35,412 nt of DNA, from the IMG/VR virus record IMGVR_UViG_3300013103_000032, positions 1 through 35,412 of that record. One strand, 5' to 3'. The stretch's first letter is position 1. Each line of letters begins with the position of its first letter. Below the pieces are notes generated by a model that was given only the letters and a program-made list of their open reading frames with translations, did not search any database and was not told the DNA's origin. A program made the translations under genes and the position numbers. The DNA is from a virus. Shown here piece by piece: positions 9,087 to 16,694 of this stretch.

Positions 9087-9111
9087 ACCGAAAACAAAAA
9101 GGAAAAAATAG

Positions 9112-10515
9112 ATGAGTAATCAAACAAAAGTATTTAACGATGGCGAGTTAACGTCGAACACAATTGACAGACAGTTTACACCAGAGTTCGTATCAAAGGC
9201 AATCGTTGAGATGCCAGCAAGACAGACAGTATTTATGGATAGAGGGAATAGAGATAATCAACCTGAGAACCATGGAGATACTTTCACTAAGCAAGTTAAT
9301 TATCCTGTATTACATAAAGATAATATGATTGATGGTGGTATTGATGCAAATGGTGCAATCTTACTAGGTAATAACTGGTATGTATATCTTAAGTCAGGTG
9401 CTCTTGATAGTACATATACTGCAGATGAGTACATGGTAAATGGTGCAATGGATTTTGTAGCAGGTGTAGCAGCGGCTAAGGCAGCAGCAGTAGCCAGAGT
9501 AGCAGCAATTGCAGATTCAGCGACAATGAAGTCAGGTGCAGGTTCAATCAGAAATGGTCAGAATTCATTCTTAGTTGAAAAAGATGGTTTAACTCCAATT
9601 CCAGAAAATGGTGGGCAAATGAATGAGGTTAATGGATCTACAAAGTTAGTATCTGCTAAGGTTGATTTATTTGGTGCAAACTCTAAGTATACAGTTAAGT
9701 CTGTGAAGTTAGATTCAAGGGTTAAAGAGATTGGTAGAACAATCAAAGACTTAGGTAGATATAGAGCCGAAGTTCAAGAAGGTCAAGCTAGAGCATCTGT
9801 TATTTCAGCTTCTGAAGCAAATAGAATGTGTGCATCTGATACAGGTGTATGTCCAGCAGAACTTGATGGTAATGACGTATTAACATACGAAACATTTGAA
9901 GCTTGGGAACAAGATTTACAAAATGCAGAGATTCCATTACAAACTATGATCATCAGTGGTTCAACTAAGATTGACACCAAGACTGTAGACGGTTCTTACA
10001 TAGTGTACATTGCTAAGGAATTAGTGCCTACATTAAGAAAGATCAAAGATGCAAACGGTGATACAATTTGGATGTCTCCAAAAGAGTATTCATATGGTAT
10101 GGGAACAAAAGCTTTTGATGGGTTAGCTGGTGAAGTGGGTGCTTTCAAAGACTTACCTTTCAGATTTGTAGTTGTACAAGATATGCCTACTTATAAAGGT
10201 CAAGGTGAAGAAGTAGCAGGTACAGGTGATTCAGCTTCAGCTGGAACTCAAGCATTAGCTTACAAGACAAACGGTTATTACGATGTATTCCCATTAGTTG
10301 TAATTGGTGACGATGCTTATACAACATTATCATATGGTTGGGGAAATGTTTCTGCGAAGCATATCAAACCTCAGAATCAAATTGGTGTTGGTGACATCTA
10401 TGCAACAACAGGTGCAGTAATCACTCAGTGGTCTTACGGTTTCTTATGTTACAGACCTGAGAGGCTACGTCAATTAGCGTGCGTGGCAACTAAAACAGGT
10501 ACGATCGTAGCCTAG
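9112..10515 (+). CDS. Major capsid protein, N4-gp56 family
   Basis: A 467-aa protein that should form the HK97-fold capsid shell. The N-terminal helix region (FTPEFVSKAIVEMPARQTVFMDRGNRDNQPENHGDTFTKQV) and the C-terminal QWSYGFLCYRPERLRQLACV match the pattern I know for N4-gp56-type capsid proteins, which end with a strand containing 'GFL.yRPER'. An Ala-rich insertion lies near residues 115-140 (GVAAAKAAAVARVAAIADSA). Codon choice (GGT, ACA, GCA, TTA) differs visibly from the AGA/GGA-rich neighbours, as expected of a very highly expressed gene. It starts after an AAGGA site, and terminator-like hairpins follow the stop. Confidence 0.88.
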   Translation: MSNQTKVFNDGELTSNTIDRQFTPEFVSKAIVEMPARQTVFMDRGNRDNQPENHGDTFTKQVNYPVLHKDNMIDGGIDANGAILLGNNWYVYLKSGALDSTYTADEYMVNGAMDFVAGVAAAKAAAVARVAAIADSATMKSGAGSIRNGQNSFLVEKDGLTPIPENGGQMNEVNGSTKLVSAKVDLFGANSKYTVKSVKLDSRVKEIGRTIKDLGRYRAEVQEGQARASVISASEANRMCASDTGVCPAELDGNDVLTYETFEAWEQDLQNAEIPLQTMIISGSTKIDTKTVDGSYIVYIAKELVPTLRKIKDANGDTIWMSPKEYSYGMGTKAFDGLAGEVGAFKDLPFRFVVVQDMPTYKGQGEEVAGTGDSASAGTQALAYKTNGYYDVFPLVVIGDDAYTTLSYGWGNVSAKHIKPQNQIGVGDIYATTGAVITQWSYGFLCYRPERLRQLACVATKTGTIVA

Positions 10516-10533
10516 CCTCTCTCTGGGAGATTA

Positions 10534-10549
10534 GCCCTTTAATTAGGGC
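10534..10549 (+). terminator. Hairpin after capsid gene, candidate terminator
   Basis: GCCCT and AGGGC pair around a TTAATT loop and are followed by CTTGTCTTT, a moderate U-rich run. A smaller TCTC/GAGA hairpin lies just upstream (about 10,520-10,530). Its place immediately after the capsid gene and before a new promoter-like element fits an intrinsic or partial terminator. Confidence 0.55.
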
Positions 10550-10572
10550 CTTGTCTTTCAGTTAAGGTCGTT

Positions 10573-10594
10573 TTAAGGAAACATATGGTATAAT
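10573..10594 (+). promoter_or_regulatory. Promoter-like element TTAAGG-N10-TATAAT
   Basis: TTAAGG at 10,573-10,578, a 10-base spacer ending in GG, and TATAAT at 10,589-10,594. It stands 24 bp upstream of the GIY-YIG endonuclease gene and just after the capsid terminator hairpin. Confidence 0.6.
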
Positions 10595-10618
10595 CTTTTA
10601 TAAACATAAAGGATCCAT

Positions 10619-11899
10619 ATGGAATTAATACAAATAACAAATTCAAAGCCTGAGTCAGAAGGTTCTCTAAGAACCAAACGATTTGGGCTTTTTCTATGCC
10701 CAGCTTGTAATGAGCAGGTAGAGAGACCTCTTTCACATGGAAGAAGAAACAAAAGCTGTGGCAAACAAGAATGCCGTAAAGCAATGTTCACGCCGTCAGG
10801 AAAGAACTCAGGGCCTCGAAAAGCAAACCCTATAACAACTAACCCCCACTACTCTGCCTATAAGTACCATTACAGCACTGTCAAGGAAAAGACTTCTAAA
10901 TGGCCTACCCTACAACTATTCAAGGAAGATACATGGGAAACGTACATCATATTCAAGGATAATAACCCTGGTGTCCCTTTGACATACATCCTAGATGGGG
11001 AAGATCTAGAGTGGGTATCTGCAAAGAAATTAAGTAAACTTTACCTAATAGCCGCCGGTCCTTACGTAAAGATAGGAGTCTCTTCTAATATTCCTGACCG
11101 ACTTACTATCCTCCAGGTAGGGTCTCCAGTGGAACTTGAACTCCTATTCTCTGTTGAGGTTAGAGAAGCCTATGCATTAGAGCGTTACTTCCACGGAGAG
11201 TTCAGTTCTCAAAGTGTACGTGGTGAGTGGTTTACGCTAACAAGCGAAGATATTCTAGGGATAGAAAACTACTGTGCCAACTCTATCATAAACGGGCAGT
11301 GGGTTCCAGGAGAAGGTGTAGAATTATATCCATTACTGCCTAGGTCTCTTTCGAAGCCTATATCTAAGGAAGTTATTCCATCAGTACACACAACTACAGA
11401 AGAGTGTCCGGAGATCGTAAACGATAGGTCAGCACAGAAGGAAGCGACGACTAAACACTCTTTAACAGGCGCTAGAATATACTCTTATTGGCAGACTATG
11501 AAGAAAAGAGCGAAGAAGAATGGAAGTATTGTATGTAAAGAGTGGCAAGATGCTCAGACATTCTATGACGATATGTACGAAGGCATGTTAGCACAGGATG
11601 CCTTGCATAGTGCAGATAAGAAGCCAGGTAACAAGACATCTATGGTGTATACGGAGAGTACGGAACCTGTAGGACCTACAAACTGTAGATGGGGAACATA
11701 TATGGAAAGTGCGGCCGTATGGTCAAAACCTATTCAGAAGATATCTCTAACGACAGGAGAAGTTATTGCGAAGTATGTATCTGTAAAAGAAGCAGCCGAA
11801 GACACCTTGTCCGCAATAGGCTCAAAGATATCTGCAGTATGTAGAGGATCTCGTAAGACACACGCAGGGTATGGATGGAAGTACCTAAGCAACCCTTAA
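10619..11899 (+). CDS. GIY-YIG (T5orf172-type) homing endonuclease with NUMOD1-like tail
   Basis: A 426-aa protein that probably acts as a free-standing homing endonuclease. Residues ~25-55 hold a zinc-finger pattern (CPAC then CGKQEC). Residues ~140-205 match the T5orf172 branch of GIY-YIG nucleases: LYLIAAGPYVKIGVSSNIPDR, then ALERYFHGEF and GEWF, which gives the Tyr, Arg, Glu and His expected in the active site. Two copies of an AP2/HNH-associated type segment occur near residues 77-110 (HYSAYKYHYSTV) and 284-320 (IYSYWQTMKKRAKKNG...KEWQD). The last ~55 residues look like a NUMOD1 DNA-binding helix (SLTTGEVIAKYVSVKEAAED). It is inserted between the capsid gene and the next virion gene, with its own promoter-like element. 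Confidence 0.88.
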   Translation: MELIQITNSKPESEGSLRTKRFGLFLCPACNEQVERPLSHGRRNKSCGKQECRKAMFTPSGKNSGPRKANPITTNPHYSAYKYHYSTVKEKTSKWPTLQLFKEDTWETYIIFKDNNPGVPLTYILDGEDLEWVSAKKLSKLYLIAAGPYVKIGVSSNIPDRLTILQVGSPVELELLFSVEVREAYALERYFHGEFSSQSVRGEWFTLTSEDILGIENYCANSIINGQWVPGEGVELYPLLPRSLSKPISKEVIPSVHTTTEECPEIVNDRSAQKEATTKHSLTGARIYSYWQTMKKRAKKNGSIVCKEWQDAQTFYDDMYEGMLAQDALHSADKKPGNKTSMVYTESTEPVGPTNCRWGTYMESAAVWSKPIQKISLTTGEVIAKYVSVKEAAEDTLSAIGSKISAVCRGSRKTHAGYGWKYLSNP

Positions 11900-11917
11900 G
11901 CAACATAGAGGTATAAT
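11896..11917 (+). promoter_or_regulatory. Promoter-like element TTAAGC-N10-TATAAT
   Basis: TTAAGC at 11,896-11,901 overlaps the TAA stop of the GIY-YIG gene. A 10-base spacer ending in GAGG and a perfect TATAAT at 11,912-11,917 follow. It precedes the 195-aa gene by 97 bp. The leader carries GGCAATGTACATAG (11,976-11,989), similar to the leader element at 7239. Confidence 0.65.
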
Positions 11918-12013
11918 ACATACAACAACGTAGTACAAACAATAAGAACAGACTCCCGTTAGGGCTAATAAATATGGCAATGTACATAGGTACAACCACT
12001 AAGGAAAAATAGA

Positions 12014-12601
12014 ATGATCAAATTAACAGGCGAAGAAACTAAAGCACAGCTAATCACAGTATGTGAAGAAAACGGTATCGAAATCGAAGGTAAACCAACA
12101 AATCAAGCAATCAGAGACTTAATCGAAGCACATGAAGACTTTGAACCAAATGCAGCAGACACATTAGAGAAATTGACAGATGTAGCAGTGGACGAAGTTC
12201 CAGGAGAAGTTGTAGACGAAGTAGGTGTAGCATTAGTAAAATCAACTAGTAAACTGGATGATATTCAGGAAGATAACAATAGAAGAGTTCTTATCTCAGT
12301 AACAGACCATGACAACTCTCAATCAATTGAGAATGACGTAGAAGAAAGACTATACAGTGCCTCTTGGGGTAATAGACTTATGGGTGTAGCTCATGAGAGT
12401 GTTCTTGTAAATGGATCAGCACAATACGCAAGTAGAGGGTTTATCAAACATATGAGAACTTTGACATATGGACAGTCTATAACAGACTCAAATGGGAAAG
12501 TAAAGACAAACCCTAAGAAGAGATTTACTATTAATGAACTAACTGGTTGGTCGCAAGAACAACTAGACGGCCTTAAGAAATCTCAAATGGGTAGAATGTA
12601 A
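12014..12601 (+). CDS. Virion-region protein with HeH/SAP-like N-terminus
   Basis: A 195-aa protein. The first ~40 residues (TGEETKAQLITVCEENGIEIEGKPTNQAIRDLIE) have the helix-extended loop-helix pattern of HeH/SAP/LEM-like modules, which are frequent in small phage structural proteins next to capsid genes. Residues 40-95 form an acidic linker, and the C-terminal ~100 residues are mixed. Upstream AAGGAAAAAT serves as ribosome site. It is the first gene after the capsid if the inserted endonuclease is ignored, so a capsid decoration or head-completion role is plausible. It ends at a strong terminator. Confidence 0.6.
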   Translation: MIKLTGEETKAQLITVCEENGIEIEGKPTNQAIRDLIEAHEDFEPNAADTLEKLTDVAVDEVPGEVVDEVGVALVKSTSKLDDIQEDNNRRVLISVTDHDNSQSIENDVEERLYSASWGNRLMGVAHESVLVNGSAQYASRGFIKHMRTLTYGQSITDSNGKVKTNPKKRFTINELTGWSQEQLDGLKKSQMGRM

Positions 12602-12610
12602 TCTATATCG

Positions 12611-12634
12611 AGCACACTTCGGTGTGTTCTTTTA
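12611..12634 (+). terminator. Intrinsic terminator with UUCG tetraloop
   Basis: AGCACAC and GTGTGTT pair (one G-U pair) around a TTCG tetraloop and are followed by CTTTTAT. It lies directly after the stop of the 195-aa gene. This is the clearest rho-independent terminator in the window. No promoter-like element was found between it and the next gene at 12,656, so read-through probably feeds the downstream genes. Confidence 0.85.
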
Positions 12635-12655
12635 TAAATTAACAAAGGAAGTAAT

Positions 12656-12907
12656 ATGGCAGATGTAGTATGGAGTAATATAATCGGAAATAAGACACTA
12701 GAGGATGGTGGATACGCTGGTGACTTACTAGAAGTTGCTATGCTTCATTTAGTTAAAGCAAAGGAAGATGGAACTCTGACAGAGGGACAAGTCGGTGAGA
12801 TATACGCTGTGACAATCTCAGCAGTATTTCAGCAAGCAATCGGATATGAAATGCAGAAAGAGAATCAAGAAGCTGTGAACGATCAAGTACGTAGAAGGAG
12901 TGTTTAA
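12656..12907 (+). CDS. Hypothetical small virion-block protein, 83 aa
   Basis: The start follows AAAGGAAGTAAT. The protein is helical, with a conserved-looking beginning (VVWSNIIGNKTLEDGGYAGDLLEVAMLHLVKAKEDG) and a long second helix (VGEIYAVTISAVFQQAIGYEMQKE). There are no Cys and no membrane segment. It is the first member of a chain of four genes, each linked by a 1-base TAATG overlap and ending in the radical SAM fusion gene. Family not recognised. Confidence 0.65.
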   Translation: MADVVWSNIIGNKTLEDGGYAGDLLEVAMLHLVKAKEDGTLTEGQVGEIYAVTISAVFQQAIGYEMQKENQEAVNDQVRRRSV

Positions 12908-13410
12908 TGGCATATACATCAGAGACCTACCTAGAAGAGTATAAGACAGTATTCGAGGACCTACTAGAACAAGCCACAATAAGTACAACGACAGGCAAAG
13001 ACTCTCTTATGGAGAAACTATTCTTAGAGATTGACGCAGCAGTAACTGATGAAGAAATAACAGTCAGAGACGCACTCTCGCTGAAAAAAGATGCCTATAT
13101 GCAAATGTTAACTGCTCTTACTGGTCAGAGCCAAAAGACTGCGATTACACTAGTGGATAAGAAGTATAAGTTCGGTGGGGAAATATCTCTACAGGATGAG
13201 CAAATAGCAGGTTCGGAAGCGGATACAGCTTATAAAGTAGCGAGTAAACTAGCACTAGAAGATCAGGTTACACATAATAGGTTAATTAAGGGATTGTCAT
13301 CAGTTGCAAATGTAAATGGTATGGCCCTTGGTGGTGGAGTAGCAGTGGAGTCTGAACAACTTGAGCAGTTCAATGACATCCTATACGAACTAGTACCAGA
13401 AATAGTGTAA
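12907..13410 (+). CDS. Hypothetical helical virion-block protein, 167 aa
   Basis: A helical, acidic protein (YLEEYKTVFEDLLEQATISTTTGKDSLMEKLFLEIDAAVTDEEI) whose start and stop both lie in TAATG overlaps with its neighbours. The middle has a repeated 'LTGQSQKTAITLVDKKYKFGGEISLQDEQIAGSEAD' stretch typical of self-assembling phage proteins. I recognise no family. Strict translational coupling implies production in step with the next two proteins. Confidence 0.6.
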   Translation: MAYTSETYLEEYKTVFEDLLEQATISTTTGKDSLMEKLFLEIDAAVTDEEITVRDALSLKKDAYMQMLTALTGQSQKTAITLVDKKYKFGGEISLQDEQIAGSEADTAYKVASKLALEDQVTHNRLIKGLSSVANVNGMALGGGVAVESEQLEQFNDILYELVPEIV

Positions 13411-13841
13411 TGCAGTTAGAATTAGACGACATAGGGTCTAGAGCCTCTCTAGCTCTAATCAAGGCCTCTAATGCCAGTGGATCAATAGACGAGGATAGGG
13501 TTAAATTCCAGAACCTTGCTCTAGAGAATGGAATAACATTTGACGCAAATGGAGATATCCAGGCTAATGAACTGTACGACAAGGCAGAGATCGCAATGGA
13601 AGTACTTGGAGTAAGTACTAACACAGTAAATCACAGACTTGTTCTTGACGAGTCTATACTCAACAATAAACTTAATGCAATAGCAAACTTATTTGGAGTT
13701 ACATTCAACGGAGATGGAACTATTAACACAGAATCATATAACGGACATACTCATGAATATGCAGATGCAACTATTAACGATACTGCCGACGGAAGTGGTA
13801 CACAAACTAATACAACAAGAGAGACTCAAGGAGTCAGCTAA
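13410..13841 (+). CDS. Hypothetical 143-aa protein just upstream of radical SAM fusion
   Basis: Begins at TAATG after the previous gene and ends at TAATG before the radical SAM gene. It contains two similar 'fold-like' halves: NLALENGITFDANGDI near residue 40 and NAIANLFGVTFNGDGTI near residue 95, an internal duplication. The C-terminal ~30 residues are Thr/Asn/Asp/Gly-rich and include GHTHEYAD, a His-x-His turn seen in tail-tip and tail-fibre proteins. Being coupled directly to the maturase gene, it is a possible partner or substrate of that enzyme. It has no Cys, so any modification would not be Cys-based. Confidence 0.6.
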   Translation: MQLELDDIGSRASLALIKASNASGSIDEDRVKFQNLALENGITFDANGDIQANELYDKAEIAMEVLGVSTNTVNHRLVLDESILNNKLNAIANLFGVTFNGDGTINTESYNGHTHEYADATINDTADGSGTQTNTTRETQGVS

Positions 13842-16195
13842 TGGACAATAGAATAAGCATGTACTTTGCCGTTAGTAAAGAGTGTAATCTCAGATGCTCA
13901 TACTGTTACCTTAGTGAGGACAACAAAAATGTAAAGACTAGCGACTCTTCTAATATAAAAGCAGTTAGAGAGTTTCTTGCTAAGTGTAGAGAAGAGGATA
14001 TAAGCATACATAATGTTGGGCTGCACGGGGCAGAGCCTACAATGCTGGCCCCAGAAAGTATAGCAGAGATAGCTGGTATGTTCATTGATGTTATATCTGG
14101 AAAAGTTACCCTACAATCAAATGGAGTAAATCTTACTAGAGACTATTTTGACAGAATGCTAAGCACAGAACCAAGGATTAGAGACTCTATGAATATAGGG
14201 TTCAGTCTTGACGGACACGAAGAGATACATAATAAATACAGGGGAAAGACTCACGATATAGTTGTATCAAATATGCTTATATCTAAGCAGCTTGGCTTTC
14301 ATACACAATTCCTTTCAGTTATAACTAATGATACTGTTCAACAGCTTGATAAGTTTACTGAGCAAGTGCAGTCTTTGGTTAATGCAGGAATATCGTATGA
14401 ATTTAAGATTGTTGAGCATGATCATTCTATGACTCTTGAGAATAGGATGGAGTTCAGCAAATGGACTAGAGATAATGAGTTTACTGCAGGATTACAACCG
14501 CTCAAGAAGAATATATGTATAAACATGGGTAATGATTGCTCATTTATGGAGTTTGATACTGACGGGTCTACTTATAGCTGTAATAAGGTATTTGATGATC
14601 AATTTTCATTCGCAAATTGGAAGACTGAAAAGCTACAGGATATTCTTGTCAAACGTAAAAGTGTGTATAAGAATGAGCCTATAAGCAGTGCTTGTGATAG
14701 TTGTGAATACAGTGAGTTATGTAACGGAGGATGCCCAATAAGTAGGGTTGACGGTCTTCCTGAAGACTGTGTGATACGTAAAGATATTTATAGGCACGGG
14801 TTCAAGCCTGAGTTGAATAATAAATCATTAATAGGTTCTACTGGATGTGGATGCGGCGGATGCGGAGGTTCTGGGGATAGTAGTGCTGACGGAGATGGAA
14901 GCAGCGGAACAGGCGGAAGTGCTGGAGGTGGCGGAGGTACAGACTCAAATGGTAACTCTGATACCGGTGGTCTAGGAGGAACTCCTGGGGGCGGTCTAGT
15001 AGGTGGTACTGGGCCTAACGCCGCTCCCTCGGCAACTGCTGCAGAAAACCAAGGATTTGAGGATACTGTAGGTAGAGGGATGGTGACGTCAAATGATGGT
15101 TGGGCCACACAAGAGGGCACAGTGTCTCATGCTCAGTCTATGTTCGGTTTCGGTTATGACACTCATACTAACATGGCCACTATGGCCGGATTCACCGCTG
15201 CTGCGGAGGCAGTTGCAGATATTGTAGAAGCCTTTGGTGGAACAATAGGTTCTGGCCCTGCTGACACAATGTCAGCAGAAACGGCCCAGGCAATAGGGTC
15301 TGTAGCTATGGCAGCAGCAGGCTATGCCACTGGAGTTAGAGGAATTCAGGCAGCAGCAGCAGTGGCAACAGCAGTAGTAGATACGGCAGTAGCTACTGGT
15401 CATATGGACGCGGAGGTAGCTGCACAGGCTAAGGCCGCTATTGCAGTTGTATCTATAGTCACCTCTTTACCTGGGCAGGTGGCAGGAATTAACGCAGCAA
15501 TGAATGCTCGTGGTATGCCTGCAGCAGCTAGAGCTATGATAGGAATGAAGGTTGCAGCAGGACTGTATGGATTATCATCTCTCGGACAGGCAGCAGCAGC
15601 GGCTGGACTGACAGGTGGTCTTACCAATGCGGGAGGTCTTTCATACGGTGGCACAATGGCATTCGGATTATTTGCAAATAGTCTTGGAATAAACCCCGCA
15701 GACAGTCTAGCTGTCCTAGGCGCATACCAAGCATTCACTTCTCTCAGTGCGAAGAGCATAGATGTAAACTCTGTACAGAATGATCCATTCGAATGGATGG
15801 CTGGTGGAGCGAAGTATGAAGCACAGTTTGCAGGTGGTATTGCATATCAACCTAACAAGGTGCGTGATTCAAAGAATATAGCGGCTCACTCATTTGGAAT
15901 AAGTAAGGAAGATAGGGTTCAACTATTCCAAGAAGATGGAAGATATACAAATCTAGAACCTATTGACACATCAATTAATACTACACAGTCATCAGTAGCT
16001 CCTAAACAGCTTATGCAAAAGAGACTATCGAGACTTATTGAAGACTATAACGAGAGTGTGGAGAGTGCCGAGTATGTAGACACTACTGCGAAGTCTGAGC
16101 GTACAGCAACTGCTGTTGGAAGCTGGTCTGGGCAGGGTGAGAGAGACAAGATGTCATCTGAGATCAAGGAACTGCTCGCTAAGTTAAGCAAGTAG
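13841..16195 (+). CDS. Radical SAM/SPASM maturase fused to Ala-rich virion-type domain
   Basis: A 784-aa two-part protein. Residues 1-~320 are a complete radical SAM/SPASM enzyme. The SAM-binding 4Fe-4S motif is C15-x3-C19-x2-C22 (CNLRCSYC). A GGEP-like GAEP lies at 63-66, with LQSNG near 91 and FSLDG near 121. The SPASM signature C226-x15-G-x4-C247, C285-x2-C288-x5-C294-x3-C298 and C310 supplies seven Cys for two auxiliary clusters. Known relatives use SAM radicals to modify peptides or protein side chains (anSME, PqqE and RiPP maturases). Residues 332-395 are a Gly-rich linker starting GCGCGGCGG (C336, C338, C341). Residues ~400-650 are Ala/Gly-rich hydrophobic helices like those of virion ejection proteins, and the rest is polar. 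It begins at a TAATG overlap and is one uninterrupted frame. The reaction and target are unknown. Confidence 0.9.
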   Translation: MDNRISMYFAVSKECNLRCSYCYLSEDNKNVKTSDSSNIKAVREFLAKCREEDISIHNVGLHGAEPTMLAPESIAEIAGMFIDVISGKVTLQSNGVNLTRDYFDRMLSTEPRIRDSMNIGFSLDGHEEIHNKYRGKTHDIVVSNMLISKQLGFHTQFLSVITNDTVQQLDKFTEQVQSLVNAGISYEFKIVEHDHSMTLENRMEFSKWTRDNEFTAGLQPLKKNICINMGNDCSFMEFDTDGSTYSCNKVFDDQFSFANWKTEKLQDILVKRKSVYKNEPISSACDSCEYSELCNGGCPISRVDGLPEDCVIRKDIYRHGFKPELNNKSLIGSTGCGCGGCGGSGDSSADGDGSSGTGGSAGGGGGTDSNGNSDTGGLGGTPGGGLVGGTGPNAAPSATAAENQGFEDTVGRGMVTSNDGWATQEGTVSHAQSMFGFGYDTHTNMATMAGFTAAAEAVADIVEAFGGTIGSGPADTMSAETAQAIGSVAMAAAGYATGVRGIQAAAAVATAVVDTAVATGHMDAEVAAQAKAAIAVVSIVTSLPGQVAGINAAMNARGMPAAARAMIGMKVAAGLYGLSSLGQAAAAAGLTGGLTNAGGLSYGGTMAFGLFANSLGINPADSLAVLGAYQAFTSLSAKSIDVNSVQNDPFEWMAGGAKYEAQFAGGIAYQPNKVRDSKNIAAHSFGISKEDRVQLFQEDGRYTNLEPIDTSINTTQSSVAPKQLMQKRLSRLIEDYNESVESAEYVDTTAKSERTATAVGSWSGQGERDKMSSEIKELLAKLSK

Positions 16196-16216
16196 TAAGT
16201 CTTAGTATGGTATAGT
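16195..16216 (+). promoter_or_regulatory. Promoter-like element GTAAGT-N10-TATAGT
   Basis: A weaker copy of the shared element: GTAAGT at 16,195-16,200 overlaps the last base of the fusion gene's TAG. A 10-base spacer ending in GG and TATAGT at 16,211-16,216 follow. It lies 31 bp before the 148-aa gene. Confidence 0.45.
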
Positions 16217-16247
16217 AGATAAAAATAAAAGTAAACAAGGAAATAAT

Positions 16248-16694
16248 ATGGCATGGTATGACGCAATAGGAGGCGGATTAAAGGCTGTTGGAAGCTGGGC
16301 AACTGATGATAAGGACGGATGGTTTGACAATAAAGGTATGTCTGGTGCATTCTTCGGAAAGGATGGGGGATTTGGAGGATCGGGAAGCTCTCTTGGAAAC
16401 GTTGGAAGCTGGTTGTCAAATAAAGACGGTAAAGGTATGTCAGAAGGCATGGGCAAGTTACTAGGAACTGGAATTGGTGCAGCAGCTAATATATACGGAG
16501 CTAGAAAGAACGACAGTCTGCAAAGAGACTTAATGAGTCGTTCTGACGCAGCAGACAAGTATGCGATGGGCAAGACTGCAAAACAAGAAGAGAACTTCAA
16601 AACTGCACTAGACAACTCAAAGCGTAGAGCACAGAAGCGAAAACTTGAAGGCACTAATACTGACTGGGCATTCGATGGAAGTGGTGAACGATAA
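16248..16694 (+). CDS. Small internal-virion-type protein, 148 aa
   Basis: The N-terminal half is Gly/Asp/Trp-rich (WYDAIGGGLKAVGSW, GAFFGKDGGFGGSGSS, GSWLSNKDGKG). It is followed by a hydrophobic GTGIGAAANIYGA stretch and a basic C-terminal helix (NSKRRAQKRKLEG). The Gly-rich amphipathic start and basic end resemble small podovirus internal virion proteins that accompany the larger ejection proteins; this is inference from composition and order. The start follows AAGGAAATAAT, and the stop overlaps the next start (TAATG). Confidence 0.6.
   Translation: MAWYDAIGGGLKAVGSWATDDKDGWFDNKGMSGAFFGKDGGFGGSGSSLGNVGSWLSNKDGKGMSEGMGKLLGTGIGAAANIYGARKNDSLQRDLMSRSDAADKYAMGKTAKQEENFKTALDNSKRRAQKRKLEGTNTDWAFDGSGER

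Noticed and set aside
14788-15120. 110-codon Pro-rich reading frame on the minus strand inside the radical SAM fusion
   Set aside because: It is the antisense of the Gly-rich linker (Gly codons read backwards give Pro) and has no ribosome site.
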